Assembly: GCA_964458015.1 (NCBI GenBank)
Contig: CAYWGR010000043.1
Span: 1-33,132 of the forward strand
DNA length: 33,132 bases
Direction of reading: 5' to 3'
Origin: CAYWGR01 sp964458015
Lineage (GTDB): Bacteria > Planctomycetota > Planctomycetia > Pirellulales > Thermoguttaceae
The notes under the pieces were generated by a model. It made no database searches. It worked only from the letters and a program-made list of their open reading frames with translations, and was not told the origin of the DNA. Numbering within the stretch: position 1 is the first letter of the stretch; every line of letters starts with the position of its first letter. Shown here in pieces: positions 1-7,101 of the stretch. Both the position numbers and the translations under genes were made by a program.

Positions 1-2
1 AG

Positions 3-248
3 AACATCCACCGCTCGAAAAACGCCGATGAGAAGGCCGACTGGGGCGTATCGCCCGACGAAGGCTGCAAGGTGGCGCTAAGCGCGGAAGAACAAAACGC
101 CTGGCGGCTCTGGCGCGCGCGGCGCGACACGTACTCGAACGGCAACGGCAAGAAGAACGCCGACAAGGAGCCCGAAAAGCCGTTCATCGATCAGCCGGTC
201 GTGAAAGCGGCGGAGTATGTCGAGAAGGAAGCGGCGGAAAAGCCGTAA
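3..248 (+). CDS. C-terminal end of S41 carboxy-terminal processing protease (partial)
   Basis: An open frame enters from the left edge and stops at TAA 246-248, giving the last 81 residues. It begins NIHRSKNADEKADWGVSPDE and continues into a charged stretch with AEEQNAWRLWRARRDTY, then a Lys/Glu-rich end. I recall this NIHR...WGV.P..G.....L...E pattern from the tail of planctomycete S41 (Prc/CtpA-type) proteases, periplasmic serine proteases that trim protein C termini. The PDZ and catalytic Ser/Lys parts lie outside the window, so the family call rests on this tail only. The gene converges on hisB, with 40 bp between the two stop codons. No terminator-like hairpin is obvious between them. 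The frame is certain; the product is a moderately confident inference. Confidence 0.6.
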   Translation, partial: NIHRSKNADEKADWGVSPDEGCKVALSAEEQNAWRLWRARRDTYSNGNGKKNADKEPEKPFIDQPVVKAAEYVEKEAAEKP

Positions 249-288
249 ACAATCCTTTCCCTCTCAAATCGCGAGCGATATTCCCTCC

Positions 289-876
289 CTACAGCGTTCC
301 CTTCGTGCTCGGCACGCCGGGTGAGCGAGGATCGGGCTCGGTGGCAATGCGCAGCGCACGGGCGGCGGCTTTGAAAATCGCCTCGGCAATGTGGTGGCTA
401 TTGCGTCCGTAGTGAACGTTGACGTGCAAATTGCACTGCGTATTGGCGGCAAAGGCATGCCAGAAGTCGGACACGAGTTCGGAGTCGAAATCGCCGATTT
501 TTTGGGTGGGAAACTCGGCGTTGAAGACGCAATAGGCTCGGCCGCCGAGGTCGAGGACGACGGTGCAGAGCGTTTCGTCCATGGGGACGGCGAAGTGCCC
601 ATAGCGGCGGATGCCCGCCTTGTCTCCCAGGGCTTCACGAAACGCCTGACCTAGGCAAATGCCGATGTCTTCGACCGTATGATGCTGGTCCACGTCGAGA
701 TCACCGCGAGCGGTAACGTTCAGATTCACCGCCGCGTGCTTGGCCAAGAGGGTGAGCATGTGGTCGAGAAAACCAACGCCCGTGGCGATTTGCGATTCGC
801 CGACGCCGTCGAGAGTTAATTCCAGATCGACTTGAGTTTCGGCGGTTTTTCGGTGGATGATGGCGGTGCGGGACAT
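289..876 (-). CDS. hisB: Imidazoleglycerol-phosphate dehydratase HisB
   Basis: A 195-residue protein, the usual length of monofunctional HisB. It dehydrates imidazole-glycerol phosphate to imidazole-acetol phosphate in cytosolic histidine biosynthesis. The family's metal-binding motifs are present: GVGFLDHML (about residues 33-41, His39), DQHHTVEDIG (63-72, His65/His66/Glu69) and the second-repeat copy NSHHIAEAIFKA (159-170, His161/His162/Glu165). These two His-rich motifs come from the internal duplication that forms the Mn2+ sites. There is no N-terminal phosphatase domain, so it is not the bifunctional enterobacterial form. It is the last gene of a minus-strand hisD-hisC-hisB series, 103 bp after hisC. 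That gap holds a 14-bp inverted repeat of the cagtattcagtttt type. The ATG at 876 gives the canonical MSRTAIIHRKTAETQ start. Confidence 0.97.
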   Translation of the reverse strand: MSRTAIIHRKTAETQVDLELTLDGVGESQIATGVGFLDHMLTLLAKHAAVNLNVTARGDLDVDQHHTVEDIGICLGQAFREALGDKAGIRRYGHFAVPMDETLCTVVLDLGGRAYCVFNAEFPTQKIGDFDSELVSDFWHAFAANTQCNLHVNVHYGRNSHHIAEAIFKAAARALRIATEPDPRSPGVPSTKGTL

Positions 877-899
877 ATTAGTTTTCGGTTCTTAGTTTT

Positions 900-963
900 C
901 AGTATTCAGTTTTCAATTCTCAAGCAAGAAGATACTCACACTGTTTGTAAAAACTGAATACTG
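900..963. repeat. Inverted low-complexity repeat between hisC and hisB
   Basis: The 14-nt arm cagtattcagtttt (900-913) is perfectly complementary to aaaactgaatactg (950-963). The surroundings (886-980) are further degenerate copies of ttcagttttcagt / aactgataactg. The same word family appears again at 25786-25834, before the DUF4340 gene. On the minus strand it lies in the 5' region of hisB and could form an RNA hairpin; no function is shown. Confidence 0.6.
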
Positions 964-979
964 ATAACTGACAACTCCC

Positions 980-2023
980 TTAAACAATCTTTTTCAACTT
1001 CTCTAAAAACACATCCACTTCCGCATCCGTGCCGACGCTTATGCGCAATCCGTCGCCCCAAGTGGGATAGTTCATGTATCGGACTAAGACGCGGTCGCGT
1101 TTGAGTTGCTCGTAGATTGGTTTGGCTGGGAGGCTCGGGTGGACATTCCAGGTGAAATTGGCCTGGGAATCAAGCGTTACAAACCCTAATATCCGCATTT
1201 CCGCCACCATCCGTCGCCGAGTGGCCAAAATCTTCGCTCGGTTGTCGGCCAGCCATGCCTGGTCGTCGATGGCGGCCGTGGCGGCGGCAATCGACAGTGC
1301 ATCGCAGTTGTACGAATCCTTTACCTTGACCAATTGCTCGATCATCGAGGGTTGGGCCACTATGTAGCCAAACCGCAAACCGGCCAAGGCATATGACTTG
1401 CTTAAGGTGCGCGAGACCATGATCTTCGGGCAGTGGGCCACCAGCGACATGCAGTTTGTCTCGGCAAAGTCAGCGTAAGCCTCATCAACCAACAGTGGAC
1501 ACGGCAGTTGGTTGGCCAGTTCCAAGATTTTATCCGGCGAAATCACCGTGCCGGACGGACTGTTCGGATTAGCGATGACCGCCAATCGCAGATCCTCGCT
1601 GGGCCGGGCAAACGCCTCGGGCAGCGACCAATCGGGGTTGAAGGAAACCTCTTCCGCCCGCGCTCCTTGCAGTTCGGCCAACGTTTTATAAAGGATATAG
1701 CTGGGGCAGGGCATGCGGAGCAGTTGGCCTTGGCCGACGAATGTGCGGGTGACGATGGTCAGAATGTCGTCGCTGCCGTTGCCGCAGAGAATCCAATCGG
1801 GCTTAACACCGAGAATCTCCGCAGCGCGTCGGCGGAACGGGTTGGCCATTGGGTCGGGATATTTTTGAAGCCGCCCGACCGTCTCGGCAACGGCCAAGGC
1901 CACTTTCGGCGACGGCGGATACGGATTCTCGTTGGTGTTGAGCTTGATGAACTCGCCGCCTTGCGGCTGTTCGCCCGGCACATAGCCGGCCATTGCTTCG
2001 ATTTCAGGACGAAAGTAGGACAT
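980..2023 (-). CDS. hisC: Histidinol-phosphate aminotransferase HisC
   Basis: A 347-residue fold-type I PLP aminotransferase that converts imidazole-acetol phosphate and glutamate to histidinol phosphate. Visible landmarks are the N-terminal LNTNENPYPPSP motif (about 28-38), the cofactor-binding CGNGSDD (80-86), ANPNSPSGT (151-159), DEAYADF (180-186), and the Schiff-base lysine Lys209 in SRTLSKSYALAGLRFGY. The length matches the family (about 350). The conserved C-terminal R(I)SVGT motif is present as GLRISVGTDAE. It is the middle gene of the minus-strand his series. The gap to hisD (267 bp) is filled with repeats, so strict co-transcription is uncertain, although gene order and pathway support joint function. 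Confidence 0.96.
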   Translation of the reverse strand: MSYFRPEIEAMAGYVPGEQPQGGEFIKLNTNENPYPPSPKVALAVAETVGRLQKYPDPMANPFRRRAAEILGVKPDWILCGNGSDDILTIVTRTFVGQGQLLRMPCPSYILYKTLAELQGARAEEVSFNPDWSLPEAFARPSEDLRLAVIANPNSPSGTVISPDKILELANQLPCPLLVDEAYADFAETNCMSLVAHCPKIMVSRTLSKSYALAGLRFGYIVAQPSMIEQLVKVKDSYNCDALSIAAATAAIDDQAWLADNRAKILATRRRMVAEMRILGFVTLDSQANFTWNVHPSLPAKPIYEQLKRDRVLVRYMNYPTWGDGLRISVGTDAEVDVFLEKLKKIV

Positions 2024-2032
2024 AGTGGGAGG

Positions 2033-2290
2033 GGCTAGGAATTAGGGACTAGGGGCTAGGGGTCAGGGATTAGAGATTAGGGATTAGGAAAACCCGTCCT
2101 TCTCGTTTCTCCTCGTTCCCAAGCTCCAGCTTGGGAACGCTGTATTGATTCGGATGTTACGGACATTGTGCGTTCCGAAGCCGGAGCTTCGGAACGAGAT
2201 GTAAACGTGGAGCTTCGGAACGAGATGTTAATTACTAACCACTAGCCACTAACCACTAGCCACTAACCACTAACCACTAGTTATTAGTCA
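2033..2290. repeat. Repeat-filled spacer between hisD and hisC
   Basis: Non-coding. It contains (i) 2036-2093, iterated ggggctagggattagg-type words; (ii) a perfect hairpin at 2114-2139 with 11-nt arms cgttcccaagc/gcttgggaacg and loop tcca; (iii) a second hairpin at 2171-2196 with arms cgttccgaagc/gcttcggaacg and loop cgga; (iv) a half copy at 2209-2228 repeating ggagcttcggaacgagatgt; (v) 2229-2282, iterated (c)actaaccactagc words. The two hairpins differ by a compensatory C/G swap. No ORF with a ribosome-binding site is seen. Confidence 0.75.
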
Positions 2291-3646
2291 CTACTTCCTC
2301 ACTTCGACGCTGCCGCGATGGGCGGTGAGGCCTTCTTTCGTGGCAAGCACTTCCACATCGGGGGCAAGTTGCAGGAGGCCGTCATGGTTAAAATGGATCA
2401 TGCTGTTGGTTCGTAAAAAATCGTTGCACGATAATCCGCTGGCAAATCGGGCGGTGCCGCTGGTAGGCAGCACGTGCGACGGTCCGGCGGCGTAATCGCC
2501 TAGGGCCACAGGCGTGTAGTTGCCCAAAAAAATCGCGCCGGCATGTTTAATTTTGGCAGCCAACTGCTCGGCGTCTTCCGTGGCGATGTGCAGGTGTTCG
2601 GGCGCGATTTCGTCGGTCAACGCACATGCTTCCTCGGCGTCCCGGGCTAAAATGACCGCGCCAAAATCTTCGAGGCTTTGCCGGGCCAATTGGCCGCGCT
2701 CCAAACGCTCGAGTTGACGGGCAATTTCGGCCACGGCGGCATCCAATACCGCTTCATCCCAGCCAATCAACACGCTGGCGCCCGGGGCATGTTCCGCCTG
2801 GGCGAGAATATCCATGGCTGTGAACTCGGCTCGCGTCGAATGGTCCACGATCACCACCACCTCGCTGGGGCCGGCGATCGAGTCGATATCGACTTCACCG
2901 TAGACAAATCTCTTGGCCAATGCGACAAACAAATTGCCAGGGCCGACGATTTTATCGACACGAGGAATGCCCTCGACGCCGTAGGCCAACGCGGCGACGG
3001 CCTGGGCGCCGCCGAGCCGGTAGACTTCCGTGATGCCAAGCTCATGGCATGTGGCCAGCATGTCGGGATTATATGCACCGAACTTGGTCGGCGGGGCAAC
3101 GACCGCCAATTGTTCTACGCCGGCGACTTGGGCAGGCACGGCTGTCATCAGGACCGTCGAAGGATATGCGGCGGCTCCACCCGGCACGCAGATGCCTACG
3201 CGGTCCAACGGCATATAGCGTTGCCCTAGATATCCGCCGGGTCGATCCAGCCGAACGTCGTGGTGCAAAATCGCCTGTTGAAACTCGCGAATGTTTTGGG
3301 CCACGTGGCGAACGGCTTCGAGCAATCGAGGTTCGGCCGCGGCATGGGCTTTTTCCAATTCTTCGCGCGGCACACGAATCGCGTCGGCCGTTAGCGTGGC
3401 CTTATCGATTCGTGCGGAATAATCCAAGACGGCCTTCATGCCTTTTTCTCGCACATCACGGCAGATACGTTCGACGACCTGCTGGGGCGAAAGCGGCTCG
3501 CCGAAAACCTCGACGGTGCGCCGCCGTCCGGCCTCGCTGACGACGTTCCCCTGCGGGCTCAGCTTGGCGCGTAGCTCGGTCATGGCCGCACGGATGTCCT
3601 CGCGGCGGCTGTCGATGCGTCGGATATTCAAATTCATGGCGTTCAC
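2291..3646 (-). CDS. hisD: Histidinol dehydrogenase HisD
   Basis: A 451-residue zinc- and NAD-dependent enzyme performing the last two oxidations, L-histidinol to L-histidine. Motifs: NAD-site GICVPGGAAAYPSTVLM (151-167), KIVGPGNLFVALAKR (232-246), DIDSIAGPSEVVVI (253-266). By alignment to the E. coli enzyme, the Zn ligands are Gln283, His286, Asp384 and His443, and the catalytic pair is Glu350-His351 in APEHLHIA. All are present. The start at 3646 is a GTG; an in-frame ATG at 3637 is an alternative, and neither has a strong Shine-Dalgarno sequence. It is the first gene of the minus-strand his series. Upstream on its strand is a small hairpin (3774-3793) followed by a T-rich stretch, but no His-rich leader peptide was found. 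Confidence 0.97.
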   Translation of the reverse strand: MNAMNLNIRRIDSRREDIRAAMTELRAKLSPQGNVVSEAGRRRTVEVFGEPLSPQQVVERICRDVREKGMKAVLDYSARIDKATLTADAIRVPREELEKAHAAAEPRLLEAVRHVAQNIREFQQAILHHDVRLDRPGGYLGQRYMPLDRVGICVPGGAAAYPSTVLMTAVPAQVAGVEQLAVVAPPTKFGAYNPDMLATCHELGITEVYRLGGAQAVAALAYGVEGIPRVDKIVGPGNLFVALAKRFVYGEVDIDSIAGPSEVVVIVDHSTRAEFTAMDILAQAEHAPGASVLIGWDEAVLDAAVAEIARQLERLERGQLARQSLEDFGAVILARDAEEACALTDEIAPEHLHIATEDAEQLAAKIKHAGAIFLGNYTPVALGDYAAGPSHVLPTSGTARFASGLSCNDFLRTNSMIHFNHDGLLQLAPDVEVLATKEGLTAHRGSVEVRK

Positions 3647-3773
3647 GGGCTAATTTCTTTCAAAGACAAAGAGAACCTCTATTGTGTTCGCCCCGGGCAA
3701 CGGAGGGAAGTACCACCCCAACCGGGCAGGTATGAGTTCTGACGGGATTGAAATGCTTAAAATCGCCAAAATC

Positions 3774-3793
3774 CAGCCCTTTGGAGGGGGCTG
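3774..3793 (-). promoter_or_regulatory. Small hairpin upstream of hisD (possible weak attenuator)
   Basis: Arms cagccc (3774-3779) and gggctg (3788-3793) form a 6-bp stem. On the minus strand it is followed by gattttggcgatttt. This resembles a weak intrinsic terminator 130 bp before hisD. No histidine-codon run or riboswitch-like fold was seen nearby, so regulatory use is speculative. Confidence 0.2.
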
Positions 3794-3847
3794 CATTTCC
3801 GCTGCCTCACAACTTTAGTACACTCCCAGGTGTGTTGGATCTTGTAT

Positions 3848-4006
3848 AGTGTAGTGATTCACGCTGTTGGGGTTTTATTCATTGAGTGCCACTGGCTCTG
3901 CCAGTGTGGGATTCCGCGTGATTACATACGGCGGCCGGCACTGGCAAAGCCAGTGGCACTCAATAAGCGTCTTTTATACGATCCCACAATTATAAATCAC
4001 TACAGT
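3848..4006. repeat. Nested inverted repeat (MITE/REP-like) before the rhamnosidase gene
   Basis: The inner arms 3881-3906 and 3939-3964 are complementary at 25 of 26 positions and share the word gccactggctytgccagtg. Each arm is itself a short palindrome (cactggc...gccagtg). The outer arms agtgtagtgatt (3848-3859) and aatcactacagt (3995-4006) pair at 11 of 12. The whole element is about 159 bp, encodes nothing with a ribosome-binding site, and ends 33 bp before the rhamnosidase start. Size and nested arms resemble a non-autonomous palindromic element; I could not define a target-site duplication. Confidence 0.65.
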
Positions 4007-4039
4007 AGATCATTCTAACGACTTCTGAGGATCGCAAAT

Positions 4040-6751
4040 ATGAATCGAAAATGGGCGGTGCTTCTGGTGGCAATGGTTTTGTTGGGCACAACAACTGGTT
4101 TGAATGCCGCTCCTGCTCAGGTTGACCGTCTGCGGTGCGAATATCTTGAAAATCCTTTGGGAATCGACGTTGCACGGCCGGAGCTTCAGTGGATTTTGCG
4201 ATCCGACCAGCGCGGCGAGCGGCAGACGGCCTATCGCGTGCTTGTGGCCACGAGTGCCGAACGGTTGCAACAAGACCAAGGCGATCTCTGGGATTCGGGC
4301 AAAACGGCCTCCGATCAATCGCTCCATATCGAGTATGCCGGTAGGCCGTTGGCGTCGTACCAACGATGCTATTGGAAAGTGCAACTTTGGGATAAAGATG
4401 ACAAGCCGACCGCGTGGAGCAAGCCGGCCTTCTGGTCGATGGGCGTTCTCGAATCGGCCTCCTGGCAAGCCAAGTGGATTGCTCACACCGAGGATTTGCC
4501 CTACGACGTTGCCTGGACGCAAACGTCGCCCAGCCCCGTGTTTCGGAAAACATTCGAGGTGAAGCAGCCTGTCCGCACGGCGACCGTCAGCGTTTGCGGC
4601 CTCGGGTTCTACGAACTGCATCTCAACGGCGGCCGGGTCGGCGATCATGTGTTGGACCCATCGTTTACCCGCTACGATAAACGTGATCTTTACGTTACTT
4701 ATGACGTTACCGATCAAGTAAAACAAGGGGCCAATGCGATTGGCGCCATGTTGGGCAACGGCTGGTACAATTCGCACAGCCGCTGCGTGTGGGATTTCGA
4801 CAAGGCTCCTTGGCGCGATCGTCCGAGATTGCTCGTGCAGTTGCGTCTCGAACTGGCCGACGGCAGCGTGCAGACGGTCGTGACCGACGGCTCATGGCGG
4901 GCCGCAATCGGACCGCTTGTGCGCGATGCGATCCGCAATGGCGAAGTGTACGACGCCCGGCGCGAGATGCCGGGCTGGGACGCTCCGGGATTTAACGATG
5001 CCGCGTGGAAGCCGGCCGATGTGGTTGCAGGGCCGAAGGGCGTGTTGCGGGCGCAAATGATGCCGCCGGCCCGGGTGACCGAAACGATCACTCCCGTGGC
5101 GATCACCGAGCCGAAACCCGGCGTATTCATCGTGGATATGGGCCAGAATCTTGCAGGTTGGGCGCAATTGAAGCTGTCGGGCCCGGCCGGCAGCCGGGTG
5201 GTGATGCGTTATAGCGAACGGCTCAATCCGGCCGGGCTGATCGAACGCGAAACCATTGCCATGCACGTGTCGAAGGGGCCGTTTCAAACCGATACTTACA
5301 TCACGAAAGGCCAGGGCGAGGAAACGTGGGAGCCCAAGTTCACGTATCATGGATTTCGCTATGTCGAGGTAACCGGCTTCCCCGGCAAACCAACGAAGGA
5401 GAATTTTCGCGCTCGGGTGGTTCATACTGATTTTGAGAAGGCGGGCTCGTTTTCATGCTCGAACGAGTTGTTCAATACGATCCAACAACACACGCTTTGG
5501 TCGTATCGCGGCAACTTTGTGGATGGATATCCGACCGACTGCCCGCACCGTGAGAAAAACGGTTGGACGGGCGACGCTCATCTGGCGGCCGAGCAGGCGA
5601 TGTACAATTTCGACAACGCGGCCGCTTATCGGAAATGGATGAACGACTTCAAAGATGAGCAACAGCCCGACGGCAATGTGGCGGCGATTATCCCCACTTC
5701 CGGCTGGGGATATGCCTGGGGCAACGGTCCGGCCTGGGATAGCGCTTATGTCTTGATCCCGTGGTATCTCTACCAGTATTACGGCGATACGCGCGTGCTG
5801 GCCGAACATTATGACGGCATGAAACGCTATGTCGATTTCATGACCTCGAAGTCGAAAGATCATTTGGTCAGCCACGGGTTGGGCGATTGGGTTCCGGCGA
5901 AGACCGTCACGCCGGAGATCGTCACTTCGAGCGGCTACTATTATGTGGATGCGACTATCGTAGCCCGCTGCGCTGCCTTGCTGGGCAAAACGGATGACGC
6001 CAAAAAATATGCCGAACTTGCCCAGGCGATTCGGACGGCCTACAACAAAACGCTTTACAAGGGCGACGGCATCTATGCCAACGGCAGCCAAACGGCCTTG
6101 AGCTGCGCTGTCTACCAGGGACTTGTTGCCCCCGAAGAAAAAGACCGTGTTATCGCCAAACTTGCGGCAAACGTGGAAAGTCAGAACGGCCGTTTGGACG
6201 TCGGCATTTTGGGTGCGAAGTATCTGTTCCACGCGCTCAGTGATCATGGCCGTCATGATGTGGCCTTCCGCATTGCGACGCAGACCGCCGCGCCGAGTTA
6301 CGGCGATTGGATCCGCCGCGGGGCCACCACGCTTTGGGAAGACTGGGGCGACGGCGCTTCGCGCAACCATATTATGTTCGGCGATATTAGTGCTTGGTTC
6401 TATCAGACATTGGGCGGCATCCAACTCGATCCCACGCAGACGGCCTTCAAGCGTGCGATCCTTCGGCCGCAACCGGTCGGCGATTTGACATGGGCCAAGG
6501 CCGTACATGAATCGCCCTATGGAACGATTGCTTGCCATTGGCGCATCGAAGGTGGCACGATGACGGTTCAAGCGACGGTGCCGGCCAACACAGCGGCATT
6601 GGTTTACATTCCAACGCGCGATGAGGCCTCGGTGCGCGAAGGCGGCCAGCAAGCCTCGACAGCTCCCGGCGTGAAATTTGTGCGCATGGAAGGCGGTGCG
6701 GCGGTGTTCGAGGTTGGTTCGGGACAGTATGAATTTGCGGCAAGCCGCTAG
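4040..6751 (+). CDS. Secreted GH78 alpha-L-rhamnosidase
   Basis: A 903-residue glycoside hydrolase that should release terminal alpha-L-rhamnose from plant or microbial polysaccharides and glycosides by an inverting mechanism. Residues 1-24 form a signal peptide (MNRKW, hydrophobic core, cleavage near LNAAPA), so it is exported. The order follows GH78: N-terminal beta-sandwich modules with RCEYLENPLGID and PELQW (about 30-60), the Bac_rhamnosid region (about 150-440), the (alpha/alpha)6 catalytic barrel (about 450-790), and a C-terminal beta domain. By comparison with Bacillus RhaB (D567, E572, D579, E841), the catalytic-site residues are Asp500, Glu505 and Asp512 in DCPHREKNGWTGD, and the general base is Glu767 in TTLWEDW. 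The gene stands alone, with no rhamnose catabolic genes beside it. Length is normal and the gene appears intact. Confidence 0.95.
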   Translation: MNRKWAVLLVAMVLLGTTTGLNAAPAQVDRLRCEYLENPLGIDVARPELQWILRSDQRGERQTAYRVLVATSAERLQQDQGDLWDSGKTASDQSLHIEYAGRPLASYQRCYWKVQLWDKDDKPTAWSKPAFWSMGVLESASWQAKWIAHTEDLPYDVAWTQTSPSPVFRKTFEVKQPVRTATVSVCGLGFYELHLNGGRVGDHVLDPSFTRYDKRDLYVTYDVTDQVKQGANAIGAMLGNGWYNSHSRCVWDFDKAPWRDRPRLLVQLRLELADGSVQTVVTDGSWRAAIGPLVRDAIRNGEVYDARREMPGWDAPGFNDAAWKPADVVAGPKGVLRAQMMPPARVTETITPVAITEPKPGVFIVDMGQNLAGWAQLKLSGPAGSRVVMRYSERLNPAGLIERETIAMHVSKGPFQTDTYITKGQGEETWEPKFTYHGFRYVEVTGFPGKPTKENFRARVVHTDFEKAGSFSCSNELFNTIQQHTLWSYRGNFVDGYPTDCPHREKNGWTGDAHLAAEQAMYNFDNAAAYRKWMNDFKDEQQPDGNVAAIIPTSGWGYAWGNGPAWDSAYVLIPWYLYQYYGDTRVLAEHYDGMKRYVDFMTSKSKDHLVSHGLGDWVPAKTVTPEIVTSSGYYYVDATIVARCAALLGKTDDAKKYAELAQAIRTAYNKTLYKGDGIYANGSQTALSCAVYQGLVAPEEKDRVIAKLAANVESQNGRLDVGILGAKYLFHALSDHGRHDVAFRIATQTAAPSYGDWIRRGATTLWEDWGDGASRNHIMFGDISAWFYQTLGGIQLDPTQTAFKRAILRPQPVGDLTWAKAVHESPYGTIACHWRIEGGTMTVQATVPANTAALVYIPTRDEASVREGGQQASTAPGVKFVRMEGGAAVFEVGSGQYEFAASR

Positions 6752-6855
6752 CAGCTTGGTCGAAAAGCAGCATGTGTGGAACGTTAAGAATGATGCGTTT
6801 TACAATTTGATGAGGGGGCAGTAATTTCTTGTGGTTAGGTTGGGTAGGCTGTGTT

Positions 6856-6972
6856 GTTTAGCTGCCACCGGCACGGCAGCTTGGCAACAAGGCCGCCGTA
6901 CCGGCGGCCGCTAAACTATTGTGCAATCCATGCACATTGCGGGAGCTGTTAGCTCCCGGCTAAACCATTGTG
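6856..6972. repeat. Paired palindromes after the rhamnosidase gene
   Basis: Hairpin 1 has arms ggccgccg (6891-6898) and cggcggcc (6902-6909) with loop tac. It is enclosed by gtttagc (about 6856-6862) and gctaaac (6910-6916). Hairpin 2 has arms gggagct (6941-6947) and agctccc (6951-6957) with loop gtt. Each hairpin is followed by a copy of ctaaacyattgtg (6911-6923 and 6960-6972), so the unit is palindrome plus tag, repeated. It lies in a 350-bp gene-free spacer. Hairpin 1 might double as a transcription barrier but has no T run. Confidence 0.6.
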
Positions 6973-7101
6973 TTTCTCGCGGTCCGTGGAGAAACCGCCA
7001 TAATTTTTTATTGCACCCGAGAATCGCTTTTTCCTTTTGCGGTTATGGCGTAGAATAGAGCTTGAGGGTTATTGGCTGTTATTGCGCGATCAGGCGGGAC
7101 T

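Noticed and set aside
2229..2282. Tandem cactaaccactagc units as a CRISPR-like array
   Set aside because: There are no distinct spacers, the unit is too short and irregular, and no cas genes are present.
3651..3796. Possible leader ORF upstream of hisD (minus strand, about 48 codons)
   Set aside because: It has no histidine run and no clear Shine-Dalgarno; the nearby hairpin is too weak to claim his attenuation.
3830..4018. Small plus-strand ORF upstream of the rhamnosidase
   Set aside because: It is the translation of the nested palindrome, without a ribosome-binding site.
5453..6652. Minus-strand open frame (399 codons) over the rhamnosidase
   Set aside because: Overlaps the catalytic region of GH78 on the other strand; no motifs or ribosome-binding site.
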